64,000 nucleotides of DNA from CAZBNB01 sp964493245 (GCA_964493245.1 CAZBNB010000010.1:1-64000); one strand, 5' to 3'. Shown: positions 26,883-36,913, counted from the stretch's first letter. Made by a program: numbers and translations. Notes: a model not told the origin generated them from the letters alone.

Positions 26883-29420
26883 ATGGCAGATGTGACAGTT
26901 AAACAATTAGCTCAAGTTGTAGGTATTCCCGTTGCACGTTTGCTGACCCAGTTGCAAGAGGCTGGTTTGTCTATTCAGGATGAAGAGCAAGTTGTTAATG
27001 AAGAGCAAAAGCTGAAGTTGTTGAATCACTTAAAAAGTGGTGCAAATCGCGCGGAGAATCGTCCTGAGCGCATTACTTTACGGCGTAAAAGTGTTTCGCA
27101 AGCCACGGGGCACGACGTTCACAGTGGCAAAATGGTCAATATTGAAGTGCGTAAAAAACGTGTTTATGTTAAGCGCCCATCTGAAGACTTGATTGATGAC
27201 GTTCCTGAGGTTGTTGAAGAAGAAAATCTGGCGACGATTGTGGCGACAGAAGAAGAGGCTTTGGATATACCAGTGAGTACTGACGAAGCTACTACGGAAG
27301 AAGCACCCGTTGCTGACGTTGAAGGATCTGTTGTTGCGCCTGAAGTGGAAATTGCACCGAGCGACGTTGCTGTGGCAGAACCTAAGCAAGCTGAATCAAC
27401 TACAAAAGAGCCAGCTAAAGTTGAAAATCGTCCTGTCAAAAAACAACGCCCGGCAGAACAGGAAAGCAGCGAATCAAAAGCAGCTGACTTTAAGCGTGGC
27501 AAACGCAAAGAAAAAACCAATATTTCAATACGTGATGAAATGGATGACTCAGGTGTATATCCGAAGCGTCACAAACCTAAAAAACGCAAGTTTAATGAAA
27601 AATCTGAAAAATATCGTGAAGCAGAAGAAGCGCTGACACATGGTTTTGCAAAACCAACGGCACCAACGATACATGAAGTCCATGTTCCTGAAACCATTAC
27701 CGTTGCTGATTTGGCGAAAAAAATGTCTGTCAAAGCAGCTGAAGTGATTAAAGTGATGATTGGTTTAGGTGCGATGGCGACTATTAATCAGGTTATCGAT
27801 CAAGAAACAGCCATTATCGTTGTTGAAGAGATGGGTCATAAAGCGATTGCATTACAAGAAAATGCGATCGAAGAAAATTTACAAGCGGATGTGCTTGATA
27901 ATGGTGACGCGCTCCCTAGAGCTCCTGTGGTTACGATTATGGGACATGTTGATCACGGTAAAACGTCCTTGCTTGATTATATTCGTACAACGAAAGTTGC
28001 TGCGGGTGAAGCAGGGGGTATTACCCAACATATCGGTGCCTATCATGTGAGTACAGCGAAAGGCAATGTTACCTTTTTAGATACCCCAGGCCACGCTGCA
28101 TTTACGGCTATGCGTGCGCGTGGTGCGCAAGTCACTGATATTGTGATATTGATTGTGGCTGCGGATGATGGTGCAAAACCACAAACCATCGAAGCGATTC
28201 AACATGCTAAGGCAGCAAAAGTGCCTATCATTGTTGCGATTAATAAAATGGATAAGCCTGGCGCAGATACCGATCGCGTGATGACGGAACTTTCTAATTA
28301 TGAAGTGATTCCTGAAGCGTGGGGCGGTGATACGATGTTTGTTCCGATTTCTGCTAAAACAGGGCAGGGTGTGGATCAATTGTTGGATTCGATTTTATTA
28401 CAATCAGAAGTATTAGAGCTGAAAGCCCATACACAAGGCCCTGCAAAAGGTGTTGTTATTGAATCACGTTTAGACAAAGGTCGTGGTCCAGTGGCAACGG
28501 TATTAGTCCAACACGGTACTTTGAAGAAAGGTGATATCGTTCTGGCTGGATTCCAATATGGCCGTGTTCGGGCATTGGTCAGTGATAATGGTTCATTGGT
28601 TGATAGTATCGGTCCTTCTATGCCAGTTGAAATTTTAGGCTTGTCAGCGGTTCCGCATGCAGGTGACGAAGCGATCGTTGTTCCAGATGAAAAACGTGCA
28701 CGAGAAGTAGCGTTATTCCGTCAAGGTAAATTTAGAGATGTCAAACTGGCTCGCCGACAAAAAACCTCATTGGAAGGTATTTTTGAAAACATGGCGGCAG
28801 CTGAGCTTAAAGTCCTTAATATTGTTTTAAAAGCGGACGTACAAGGTTCTGTAGAAGCCATCGCGGATGCGTTAGTCAAATTATCTAATGATGAAGTCAA
28901 TGTGGCGGTGATTGCCAATGGTGTCGGTGGTATCACCGAATCAGATGTGCATTTGGCTTTGGCTTCTAATGCATTGTTGATTGGTTTCAACGTGCGTGCT
29001 GATGCCGGTGCAAAGCGATTGGCTGAACAAGAATCTGTTGCGTTGCATTATTTCAGTGTTATTTATGACATTGTTGACCAGGTTAAAGCTGCTTTATCTG
29101 GTATGTTGGCACCGCAATTTAAAGAAGAGATTGTGGGGATCGCTGAAGTACGCGATGTATTCCGTTCACCAAAATTGGGTGCGATTGCCGGTTGTATGGT
29201 GACGGAAGGTTTAATTAAACGGAATAACCCCATTCGTGTACTCCGTGATAATGTTGTGATTTATGAAGGAACGTTGGAGTCATTACGGCGCTTTAAAGAT
29301 GACGTGACTGAAGTGCGTCAGGGCTTAGAGTGCGGTATTGGTGTTAAAAATTACAATGATGTGAAAGCCGGCGATCTCATAGAAGTGTTTGAAACGGTTG
29401 AATTGAAGCGAGATTTGTAA
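26883..29420 (+). CDS. infB: Translation initiation factor IF-2
   Basis: IF-2 is the GTPase that places fMet-tRNA on the 30S subunit and promotes subunit joining. The 845-residue protein has the N-terminal IF2_N fold, then a long charged linker (about residues 90-250, rich in Glu, Lys, Ala). The G domain follows with GHVDHGKTSLLDY (G1), DTPGHAAFTAM (G3) and NKMDKPGAD (G4), then the domain that binds fMet-tRNA. The ATG at 26883 has GAGGGG before it; the frame is open 34 codons upstream. It sits close beside the initiator tRNA gene and operon. Confidence 0.97.
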   Translation: MADVTVKQLAQVVGIPVARLLTQLQEAGLSIQDEEQVVNEEQKLKLLNHLKSGANRAENRPERITLRRKSVSQATGHDVHSGKMVNIEVRKKRVYVKRPSEDLIDDVPEVVEEENLATIVATEEEALDIPVSTDEATTEEAPVADVEGSVVAPEVEIAPSDVAVAEPKQAESTTKEPAKVENRPVKKQRPAEQESSESKAADFKRGKRKEKTNISIRDEMDDSGVYPKRHKPKKRKFNEKSEKYREAEEALTHGFAKPTAPTIHEVHVPETITVADLAKKMSVKAAEVIKVMIGLGAMATINQVIDQETAIIVVEEMGHKAIALQENAIEENLQADVLDNGDALPRAPVVTIMGHVDHGKTSLLDYIRTTKVAAGEAGGITQHIGAYHVSTAKGNVTFLDTPGHAAFTAMRARGAQVTDIVILIVAADDGAKPQTIEAIQHAKAAKVPIIVAINKMDKPGADTDRVMTELSNYEVIPEAWGGDTMFVPISAKTGQGVDQLLDSILLQSEVLELKAHTQGPAKGVVIESRLDKGRGPVATVLVQHGTLKKGDIVLAGFQYGRVRALVSDNGSLVDSIGPSMPVEILGLSAVPHAGDEAIVVPDEKRAREVALFRQGKFRDVKLARRQKTSLEGIFENMAAAELKVLNIVLKADVQGSVEAIADALVKLSNDEVNVAVIANGVGGITESDVHLALASNALLIGFNVRADAGAKRLAEQESVALHYFSVIYDIVDQVKAALSGMLAPQFKEEIVGIAEVRDVFRSPKLGAIAGCMVTEGLIKRNNPIRVLRDNVVIYEGTLESLRRFKDDVTEVRQGLECGIGVKNYNDVKAGDLIEVFETVELKRDL

Positions 29421-29425
29421 TTATT

Positions 29426-29791
29426 ATGCCTGATTTTAAACGGACTGACCGTGTTGCTGAAACCATACAACGCTTATTAGCGCAAGTGATTCAGCAAGAG
29501 ATTCAAGATCCACGCTTACCTGGTTTGGTCACTGTGTCTGCTGTCACGGTGACCAAAGATTTAGGACACGCTAAAGTGTATTTTACTGTTTTTAATGGTG
29601 ATCCAGTCGAAACAGAGACCATTTTAAATACAGCGGCTAGCTATTTACGCTCCGTTCTGGCAAAAACGATGACTTTACGCACGGTACCACAATTGCATTT
29701 TGTTTATGATAAATCAATTGAATACGGTACTCGCCTAAGTCGTCTTATCGATGAAGTGAATACACATGACGATGACAAAACGACCGATTGA
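29426..29791 (+). CDS. rbfA: Ribosome-binding factor A
   Basis: RbfA is a KH-fold factor for late 30S maturation and 16S 5'-end processing. The 121-residue protein has the typical DRVAETIQRLLAQVIQQEI start, DPRLPGLVTVSAVTVTKDL and the C-terminal strand LHFVYDKSIEYGTRLSRLID. It starts 5 bases after infB and overlaps truB by 26 bases. Confidence 0.96.
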   Translation: MPDFKRTDRVAETIQRLLAQVIQQEIQDPRLPGLVTVSAVTVTKDLGHAKVYFTVFNGDPVETETILNTAASYLRSVLAKTMTLRTVPQLHFVYDKSIEYGTRLSRLIDEVNTHDDDKTTD

Positions 29792-30674
29792 TGGGCTCGT
29801 TTTAATCGACAAACCCCAAGATTTAACCTCAAATGCGGTTTTGCAACGTGTCAAACGTTTATTTTGCGCACAAAAAGCCGGACATACTGGCAGCCTTGAT
29901 CCATTAGCAACTGGCATGTTGCCGATTTGTTTAGGCGAAGCAACCAAGTTTTCACAATACCTATTAAATGCAGACAAATGTTATTTGGTGACCGGCGCAT
30001 TGGGTGGCGTGACGGATACCGGAGATATTAAGGGTAAAATGATTCATCAGGTAGAAAATGTTTCTGTGAATCTGAATCAAATGCAAGCGGCTGTTCAGTC
30101 TTTTAAAGGGGATATTCAACAAATTCCGCCTATGTATTCGGCATTAAAATATCAGGGAAGGCCATTGTATGAGCTGGCACGAAAAGGAATTGAAATTGAA
30201 CGTCTACCACGCCAAATCACGATTTATGATATAGAGCTGTTGTCTTTTGATGGTACGCTATTTCGCTTGCGAGTGCGCTGTAGTAAAGGGACTTATATTC
30301 GTAGTTTGGTGATGGATATTGGTGATCAATTGGGTGTTGGGGCGCATGTGACGGAGTTGCATCGCTGCTATACCGCTGGTTTTGAAAAAGAAAATATGTG
30401 GTCTTTGGATCAATTAATGTCACAAGACGAAGCAACCCGCATGGCATGCTTACTGCCGATGGATAGTATGGTTGCTTCGTTTCCATCGGTTCAACTTTCA
30501 ACTGAAGAAGCGTTGTCTTTATTTCAAGGTCGAACGCTGACCAAAAATTTAGCTTTTAATGATGAAGAAATTGTTCGCATGTATGAACATTCAGGTCTTT
30601 TTTTAGGTCTGGGGCATTATCATCCAACCGATAATATACTCAAAGCCAAACGCATGGTACAACGGCCTGTTTAA
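29766..30674 (+). CDS. truB: tRNA pseudouridine-55 synthase TruB
   Basis: TruB makes pseudouridine 55 in the T-loop of tRNAs. The 302-residue protein has the catalytic aspartate in AGHTGSLDPLATGMLPI, the substrate loop IPPMYSALKYQGRPLYELAR and the motif CSKGTYIRSLVMDIG. The ATG at 29766 overlaps rbfA; a second ATG two codons later is equally possible. rpsO and pnp, which usually follow truB in relatives, are absent here, so the conserved order breaks at this gene's end. Confidence 0.97.
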   Translation: MTMTKRPIDGLVLIDKPQDLTSNAVLQRVKRLFCAQKAGHTGSLDPLATGMLPICLGEATKFSQYLLNADKCYLVTGALGGVTDTGDIKGKMIHQVENVSVNLNQMQAAVQSFKGDIQQIPPMYSALKYQGRPLYELARKGIEIERLPRQITIYDIELLSFDGTLFRLRVRCSKGTYIRSLVMDIGDQLGVGAHVTELHRCYTAGFEKENMWSLDQLMSQDEATRMACLLPMDSMVASFPSVQLSTEEALSLFQGRTLTKNLAFNDEEIVRMYEHSGLFLGLGHYHPTDNILKAKRMVQRPV

Positions 30675-30688
30675 ACTTTTTGTAACTG

Positions 30689-30780
30689 TTCACGCAATGG
30701 CGTCAACTTAAGAGGCTCGTCGTCAGAGGCGATGCGACGAAAGCAATCTCGGGGTCTTGTTTTCTGTTCCCTCGTGCGGA
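30689..30780. repeat. Dispersed repeat after truB (copy 2)
   Basis: GTTCACGCAATGGCGTCAAC then TTAAG matches the ends of the element at 7210-7363. It continues with TCGTCGTCAGAGGCGATGCG and the exact shared 20-mer ending CAATCTCGGG (30734-30753). The right end is different from copy 1, so this is a partial or diverged copy. It fills the truB to orphan gap. Confidence 0.65.
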
Positions 30781-30809
30781 GTGGACACTTTCGCCCAGTG
30801 ATGCGTCAT

Positions 30810-33800
30810 CTAGATGGTCTGAGCACCCATTATTGTGTGGGGGGCACAAGATATTTTCCGTCGTTTGGCGTTGGTTTTTTCAGGTGTTGGTTCTAAGATT
30901 TCTGCATCCTGTTGTCTTTGTTTTTTTGCTGGGCGGAAAAGGCTTTGAGTGGTTAGGAGTTGAGGTGGTATTGTCGGTGATGGTGCTAATGCTCTTTTTT
31001 GTGCCTCTGTTAATGTTGCTGAAATGCGTTGAAAAATGGGCATAGGAGCATATAAAAGAACGCAAGTTTGCCAGACGGATTCTCCTGAAGCATCGGTTTG
31101 TTTTAATAAGATGGCTCTGCGATATTTTTCTGCTTTTTCTATTATGGTGATTAGACATTCCGGTTGTTCTTTTAATAGTTGATGCAATATCGTTTCATTG
31201 TTTTCATCTTTTTGTAGTAACGCATGAAAATAATAATTTGAAGCGATATCTTTAAATAGTTTAGAACCAATGCACTTAGATAACAGTGTGGCTCGATCAC
31301 AATGTGTCAATTCAGACAGTATATTTAAACTTTGATGTAAATTAAAATTATCTTGCTTCATGTGAGCATACAAAATTAAAAAACTCAACTCCTCGATAGA
31401 GGCACACGGTTGGTCGATGAGAACGGACGGTGAAAATTTTGCTAATCGCAGTAGTTTAGTTTGATAACTTTCAAAGATAGATAGAATCTGTGACAAGTTT
31501 TGTTGATTTAAGGGATATAGTTGTTTTATTGTTGTGATAAAAGATTGATAGAACCCCTGCTTATAACAAGATATCGATACTGACGAGGTATCCAGCCTGC
31601 TGACAACCTGCTCGATTATATTTTGACTGGCATACCCGTAGACGCACGCGTGAAAAATACGTCTGGACATCGTCCTTTTTTCTTCGACCTCTAATATACT
31701 GGTTTTTTCTATGATATTTAATATATGTAAGTAGTTTGTTTCATCGATCAATTCGTTTTTAAATCGATTTTTTAATTGTTTGATGTTTTTTTTATATTTT
31801 ATTGAAGAAAGGTCTTTATATCCTAAGCAATCGATTAATTTCCATATTGATATCTGCTTTAATCGTATGATTTCTTCAAGTTTCGTTTCATTTAGAAGCA
31901 GGCCTATATTGTGTAATGCTTTGATGGCCCGTGGCTCACTCGCAGATTTTTCAATACACATTTGAATCAAGGCGAGTAATTGAGTCGGTGATTTTTGATT
32001 CAGCATCTCAGATAAAAATTTATTTATTCGTTCTTTTGGTACGATATCGAAGCCCAGGCACTCTGGTTGCACGAATATGAGCTCGTTCAATTTTTCAAAA
32101 AACTGTTTATGGAGATTTAGGTTTCCTAGTGTGTTGTTTAAAATATACTCAAACATAATCCTAGCTTGAGCGCATCGCTGCTCTAAAAGTGGGTTAGAGT
32201 AAGTTGAGAATGCGGTTTCAGAGCAAAAAATGTCTAAGCAAGATGACAAATCAAAGCCATTTTTTTCGCTGAGGAGGAGAATAATACGACTATACAGTGC
32301 GTAATTATCTTTGGGATAATCAGCAAAATTGGCGTGACAGGCAGATAAGAATTTTACAGTGGTTTTTTGCTGATGGTACCAATTTCTTAGCGCGTCAAAT
32401 GTGTATATTGTGAATGGATATGATGCGTGGATTCTGCTATAAAGCTCTTGTAATAGCATGTGCATTTTTATTGTCCCAGCAATCAAAAGAGATTGGTTGG
32501 ACGTTCTCAGCCAAGTACAGAGAACCTCGGATATGCTAAAATCATCCTCATGCATAAACGTAAAAAACAGATTGGGCTGATCGCTGTCAAGTTCAAACTC
32601 GACATCTAGATCACTGTATATTTTGGGATTTTCGATTAAAAAATGATAAACCCTTCTCGTGTATTGATACTCTTCATCGAGAGATAAGCGGTTTTTTTCT
32701 TTTAAAGAAAGCAATCCAAGCAGGCATTGTTTTGTTAACGGTAGACCTATTAACTGATTTTTGAGCTGAACAAATAAGATATTGTTTTGCAGTACGCGAG
32801 AAGTCGCCAAGATCATCCAAGGTGAGACGATATGAGGCTGTTGCCGACATAATTCGAATAACTCACAACTTCTTTCCAATGATAATATTCGCCCTAATAC
32901 TGTAATGCCATAACATTGCTCTCGAATACAGTTTGCATAAAAATCACGTATTTCTTTGATGGATATTTTTTCAAATATGGATATGAAGGTATTCTGAGTC
33001 GCTTCATTTTCACCGAGTTGCTCAGCCATGCTGATTAATACTTGGATGATAGGTGGTCCAAATAACGCAAAGAGATTCGTTATATTTTCTATGCTTAATG
33101 TTAATTTTGATTCTATTTTGTAAGGTAGAATCGTGGGTTTTGGTACCATATGAGGACTTTTTTTATGAATACAGCGCACAAAATCATCATAAGGCATTTT
33201 TACATAAACGTGTTTTTGACTATTTTCATTTTTTACACAGTTGTTTAAAAACGTGTTGATTGGGCCGACATCATCGAGTGGATGCGAAATAAGGGTTTTG
33301 TTTGCCTTAATATGGGTAATATTTTTTTTATCCCAAACATAATAATCAGTGATTATGGCCGTTTTTTCTAATAACTCAGAGATAAATGCTGTCGTTGAAA
33401 CGTTATCAGGTACTAAATGAAGACGATAATCAAAAGGCTCGCCACTTAATCTGTATGTTTCAAAACCTGGAAGTTCTGAGCCAGCGTGATGAAAAGCGTG
33501 AATATGTTTCAATGCTGGATAAATGTTTTTTTGAGCCAATTCTTGTAATAATTTGTGTGTTTGTTGCGTTTTTTTTGAATCAAAGCATTGGCTTATGAAA
33601 TACTCTTGAATAGCCCCTGCGAGTGAAATTTCTAAAATATTATATTTTGTAAATAGATAAACAATGAAACCAGCAAATTGTATCGGGTTATCTATTTGTC
33701 TACTGACGAAAGAAGATAAGTTCAGCGGATTTTTCTCATATTCCAGCATGCGTTTAAAATATTCGGCCCAAAACAAAACCAAGTGTTTATGTAACTCAAC

Positions 33801-34055
33801 GGGTGTGTTTTCTAGTGATAGCAACAATTGAGGTAAGTTGATTTCTTTCAACTGTTTTGTTTGCATCCAATGTTTTATATGCCTGTATAGCGTAATTAAT
33901 TCGTTAATTGCTGAAGGCCATTTAATGCTCTGTGCGGCAGATTCACCTGAGAGCGTCATTTCTCTTTGAAAAGCGATTAATTCGGACTCAGTTTTTTGGA
34001 GGTAATCTAAAGAAATGGATAAAGGTAATTTGTGAAGGTGAGTCGCGATCGGCAT
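30810..34055 (-). CDS. Large orphan protein with basic NLS-like C-terminal tail
   Basis: This 1081-residue, largely alpha-helical protein is rich in Leu, Ile, Gln and Ser, with no signal peptide, no membrane span and no family I can name. Late in the chain, DENNETILHQLL followed by DASGESVWQTCVLL looks like degenerate ankyrin-type repeats. The last ~45 residues form a Pro- and Lys/Arg-rich tail with basic clusters AKKQR (near 1043) and NAKRRKIS (KRRK at 1064-1067), which resembles a nuclear localisation signal. The ATG at 34055 is preferred; a GTG at 34079 would add 8 residues. It is minus strand and alone, between truB and rsmB. Size, composition and orphan status suggest a secreted effector; this is inference. 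Confidence 0.7.
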   Translation of the reverse strand: MPIATHLHKLPLSISLDYLQKTESELIAFQREMTLSGESAAQSIKWPSAINELITLYRHIKHWMQTKQLKEINLPQLLLSLENTPVELHKHLVLFWAEYFKRMLEYEKNPLNLSSFVSRQIDNPIQFAGFIVYLFTKYNILEISLAGAIQEYFISQCFDSKKTQQTHKLLQELAQKNIYPALKHIHAFHHAGSELPGFETYRLSGEPFDYRLHLVPDNVSTTAFISELLEKTAIITDYYVWDKKNITHIKANKTLISHPLDDVGPINTFLNNCVKNENSQKHVYVKMPYDDFVRCIHKKSPHMVPKPTILPYKIESKLTLSIENITNLFALFGPPIIQVLISMAEQLGENEATQNTFISIFEKISIKEIRDFYANCIREQCYGITVLGRILSLERSCELFELCRQQPHIVSPWMILATSRVLQNNILFVQLKNQLIGLPLTKQCLLGLLSLKEKNRLSLDEEYQYTRRVYHFLIENPKIYSDLDVEFELDSDQPNLFFTFMHEDDFSISEVLCTWLRTSNQSLLIAGTIKMHMLLQELYSRIHASYPFTIYTFDALRNWYHQQKTTVKFLSACHANFADYPKDNYALYSRIILLLSEKNGFDLSSCLDIFCSETAFSTYSNPLLEQRCAQARIMFEYILNNTLGNLNLHKQFFEKLNELIFVQPECLGFDIVPKERINKFLSEMLNQKSPTQLLALIQMCIEKSASEPRAIKALHNIGLLLNETKLEEIIRLKQISIWKLIDCLGYKDLSSIKYKKNIKQLKNRFKNELIDETNYLHILNIIEKTSILEVEEKRTMSRRIFHACVYGYASQNIIEQVVSRLDTSSVSISCYKQGFYQSFITTIKQLYPLNQQNLSQILSIFESYQTKLLRLAKFSPSVLIDQPCASIEELSFLILYAHMKQDNFNLHQSLNILSELTHCDRATLLSKCIGSKLFKDIASNYYFHALLQKDENNETILHQLLKEQPECLITIIEKAEKYRRAILLKQTDASGESVWQTCVLLYAPMPIFQRISATLTEAQKRALAPSPTIPPQLLTTQSLFRPAKKQRQQDAEILEPTPEKTNAKRRKISCAPHTIMGAQTI

Positions 34056-34131
34056 AAAAATATAATAAAAGTGTATCACCCTAAGTGGCGTATCATTCTG
34101 CTTTATCTAGGGCGTGACATAAAAAGATCCT

Positions 34132-34160
34132 ATTATACACTAAATTTACTTTCTGCCGAA
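34132..34160 (-). promoter_or_regulatory. Possible promoter of the 1081-residue orphan
   Basis: On the minus strand, TATAAT (34132-34137) lies 17 bases after TTCGGC (34155-34160). The -10 is perfect and the -35 weak. It lies between the rsmB stop and the orphan start. Confidence 0.35.
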
Positions 34161-34182
34161 GTTTTTTGCACAATAAAGCTAG

Positions 34183-35463
34183 TCATTTGGTTTGCGTTCG
34201 AATCAAAACACTGTAAAAAAAACCATCCATGTCTTGCTCTCCAGGCAAAATTTGCCAGCCATGTCCGGTCCAACGGCCCCATGGTTTTGATGTTGTGTCA
34301 ATTTCACAATCACTGTGGCGGCGCTTAAATTGCGCTATTTGCTGCTCATTTTCTTCTGGCATCACCGAACAGGTTGCATAGATGAGCCTCCCACCTGGGA
34401 GTAACATTGGCCAGAGGATATCCAACATTTGCTGCTGTAGCATAGCCACTTGTTGGATGTCACTGTCGGTCCGTAATAATTTAATATCAGGGTGCCTTCT
34501 AATAACACCTGTTGCGGAGCAAGGTGCATCGAGCAGAATGCGATCAAATGGGATCCCATCCCACCAGTCGTTTGGTTTTAGAATGTCTGCTTGTTGAAGG
34601 GTGGCTGATAATTTTAATCGCGTTAAATTCTCTTGAACACGTGCCAAACGCGTATTGTCAATGTCTAATGCCAAGCACATTTTTAAATCAGGCGCGCATT
34701 CAAGTAAGTGGGTCGTTTTGCCTCCAGGAGCACAACAAGCATCTAGTACGCGTTGATTGGAGAGTGGAGCGACTAAGGTGGCTGCCAATTGCGCAGCACA
34801 GTCTTGTACTGTCACATCGCCATCTTGAAATCCAGGTAAATCTTTCACGGCGACCGGCGTTTCTAAGATCACGGCATAAGGCAATACCGGGTGTGGTTTG
34901 GCTTTGATAGATAAAGCCTGTAGGCGCGCAAGATAATCTTCGGTATTCGTATGGCGTTGATTCACGCGTAAGCTCATAGGAGCATGGGCATCATTGGCTT
35001 TTAGAATCGCTTGCCAATCGTCGGGCCAATGATGTTGTAATTTTTTTAATAGCCAAGCTGGGTGATTATCGGACGCTGCGAAGGTATTCATATCATGCTG
35101 TTTGTACTCACGGCCATAACGCCTTAATACGGCATTGACTAATCCTTTTGCCCACGCTTTTTTGAATGACGCTAATAATCCAACCGTTTCATGCACCGTG
35201 GCATATTCCGGGATGCGTAGAAAAGCCAGTTGATAAATGCCCATTAGAATTAAGATCCAAATGTCAAAATCCTTCGGTTTTTTGTTTAATAATGTCGTGG
35301 CCAATTTTTCTAAATGCAGATAGTGGCGTAACACACCGAAGCAAATTTCTTTAGTCAATGGCGAAACAGATTCGTTTTTTTTGAGCGCGTGAGATAGTGG
35401 TGTTTTGTGTTGTAACACTTCTTTTAAGATGCATGCGGCTTGATAGCGCTCATTTTTTTTCAT
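34183..35463 (-). CDS. rsmB: 16S rRNA cytosine-967 C5-methyltransferase RsmB (Sun)
   Basis: RsmB methylates C967 of 16S rRNA. The 426-residue protein has an N-terminal NusB-like RNA-binding domain. The Rossmann methyltransferase domain shows the SAM loop DACCAPGGKTTHLLE and the two cysteines in LLDAPCSATGVIRRHPDIK and YATCSVMPEENE. The ATG at 35463 overlaps the fmt stop (ATGA), so translation is coupled; an upstream in-frame start at 35484 lies inside fmt. The def-fmt-rsmB order is conserved in gammaproteobacteria. Confidence 0.96.
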   Translation of the reverse strand: MKKNERYQAACILKEVLQHKTPLSHALKKNESVSPLTKEICFGVLRHYLHLEKLATTLLNKKPKDFDIWILILMGIYQLAFLRIPEYATVHETVGLLASFKKAWAKGLVNAVLRRYGREYKQHDMNTFAASDNHPAWLLKKLQHHWPDDWQAILKANDAHAPMSLRVNQRHTNTEDYLARLQALSIKAKPHPVLPYAVILETPVAVKDLPGFQDGDVTVQDCAAQLAATLVAPLSNQRVLDACCAPGGKTTHLLECAPDLKMCLALDIDNTRLARVQENLTRLKLSATLQQADILKPNDWWDGIPFDRILLDAPCSATGVIRRHPDIKLLRTDSDIQQVAMLQQQMLDILWPMLLPGGRLIYATCSVMPEENEQQIAQFKRRHSDCEIDTTSKPWGRWTGHGWQILPGEQDMDGFFYSVLIRTQTK

Positions 35464-36404
35464 GAGAAGTTCGCTGAAGCACATAATACTTGATGTTTAC
35501 CATTCAAGTAATCGCGGATTGTGATGGGTTTACCACCAGGAAATTGAATGACTTTAATTTGTAATGCATTCAACCCGGTACTGACGAGCATGCCGGTTTT
35601 GTCTACAGATAAAATGGTGCCGGGGCTTTCTTTATGTGGGGTGGTAACAACACTGGCCTCATGAATGCGGATGATTTGATCGTTAATATGGGTATAAGCA
35701 ATTGGCCAGGGATAAAATGCGCGGATTTGTTGTGAAATAGATTGTGCTGACTGAGTCCAATCAATCACCGCGTCCTCTTTTTTTATTTTGGGGGCATAAG
35801 TCGCTAAATTGTCAATTTGCTTGATTGGCTTGAGGCTATCTTTGCCTAATGCATTGAGCGTTTGAATCAGTGGCTCACACGCGATTTGTGCCAGGCTATT
35901 ATGCAGGCTTTCTGCCGTATCGTTTGGTTGTATGGGTATGTTGACAGAAGTTAAGGCATCACCGGTGTCCATGCCTTTATCCATCTGCATGATGGTGACA
36001 CCTGTTTCTTGATCACCTTGTAAAATCGCTTGTTGAATCGGGGAGGCACCTCGCCATCGGGGTAGCAACGATGCGTGTACATTGATACATCCAAATCGAG
36101 GGGTATTGAGCACACTGGTGGGCAAAATGAGGCCATAAGCAATGACAACCATGACATCAGCTTCAAGCGCTTTGAGTTCGTCAACGGTGGTGGTTTCTTT
36201 GAAATGAAGTGGCTGGTATACGGGTGTGCCGTGGGTTTGTGCCCAACATTTTACGGCAGATGCTTGCACATGTCGGCCACGGCCAGCGGGTCTATCTGGT
36301 TGTGTGTAGACAGCCACAAGGGTATGGGGTGAGTCTGCAATGGCGTCTAGACAAGGAATGCCGAAATGCGGGGTACCCGCAAACACGATACGTAAACTAC
36401 TCAT
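35460..36404 (-). CDS. fmt: Methionyl-tRNA formyltransferase
   Basis: Fmt formylates initiator Met-tRNA, the product of the tRNA gene at 24414. The 314-residue protein has VFAGTPHFGIPCLDAI at the start, the folate/catalytic region NVHASLLPRWRGASPIQQAI and GVTIMQMDKGMDTGD, and a C-terminal tRNA-binding domain. It starts 2 bases after the def stop and overlaps rsmB by 4. Confidence 0.97.
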   Translation of the reverse strand: MSSLRIVFAGTPHFGIPCLDAIADSPHTLVAVYTQPDRPAGRGRHVQASAVKCWAQTHGTPVYQPLHFKETTTVDELKALEADVMVVIAYGLILPTSVLNTPRFGCINVHASLLPRWRGASPIQQAILQGDQETGVTIMQMDKGMDTGDALTSVNIPIQPNDTAESLHNSLAQIACEPLIQTLNALGKDSLKPIKQIDNLATYAPKIKKEDAVIDWTQSAQSISQQIRAFYPWPIAYTHINDQIIRIHEASVVTTPHKESPGTILSVDKTGMLVSTGLNALQIKVIQFPGGKPITIRDYLNGKHQVLCASANFS

Positions 36405-36406
36405 GA

Positions 36407-36913
36407 TTAAGAGGATGACTTACGTAAGAATTTATCGAGTTTTTTTCGTGCCATGTTACGCTTCAATGGGGAAAGCAGGTCGATATAAAGCTTGCCATTG
36501 AGATGATCGATTTCGTGTTGTATGCACTCGCCTAAAAGCTCAGAAGCGGTTATTTCGTAAAACTGGCCAGTGCGATCTTGAGCACGCATGGTGATTGTTT
36601 CCGCACGTTTGACGGTATCGTAAACACTGGGGACCGATAAACAACCTTCTTGGTATTCAACCTCACCTTCTCGTGCAATGATTTCAGGGTTAATGAGAAC
36701 CAGCTGTTGGGTCTTATCACCAACGACGTCGATAACTGAGAGCCGTATGTTAATACCAATTTGTGGTGCAGCAAGACCTACACCGCGCGCATGGTACATG
36801 GTTTCAAACATGTCATCGATCAGTGTTTGTAATGCATCATCAATCACGTCTATTGGTTTGGAGACTTTTCTCAGTCTGGGATCAGGCAAATAAATTATTT
36901 TATGAACGGCCAT
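36407..36913 (-). CDS. def: Peptide deformylase
   Basis: Def removes the N-formyl group from new proteins. The 168-residue protein has all three signature motifs: GVGLAAPQIG, EGCLSVP (metal-binding Cys) and the HEIDHLNG helix with two metal-binding histidines. The ATG at 36913 gives the family start MAVHKIIYLPDPRLR; an in-frame TTG at 36928 would add five residues. It heads def-fmt-rsmB and is divergent from dprA. Confidence 0.97.
   Translation of the reverse strand: MAVHKIIYLPDPRLRKVSKPIDVIDDALQTLIDDMFETMYHARGVGLAAPQIGINIRLSVIDVVGDKTQQLVLINPEIIAREGEVEYQEGCLSVPSVYDTVKRAETITMRAQDRTGQFYEITASELLGECIQHEIDHLNGKLYIDLLSPLKRNMARKKLDKFLRKSSS

Noticed and set aside
27164..27520. 118-codon minus-strand frame inside infB
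   Set aside because: Shadow of the charged IF-2 linker; a Ser/Thr-rich product from the complement of Glu/Ala codons.
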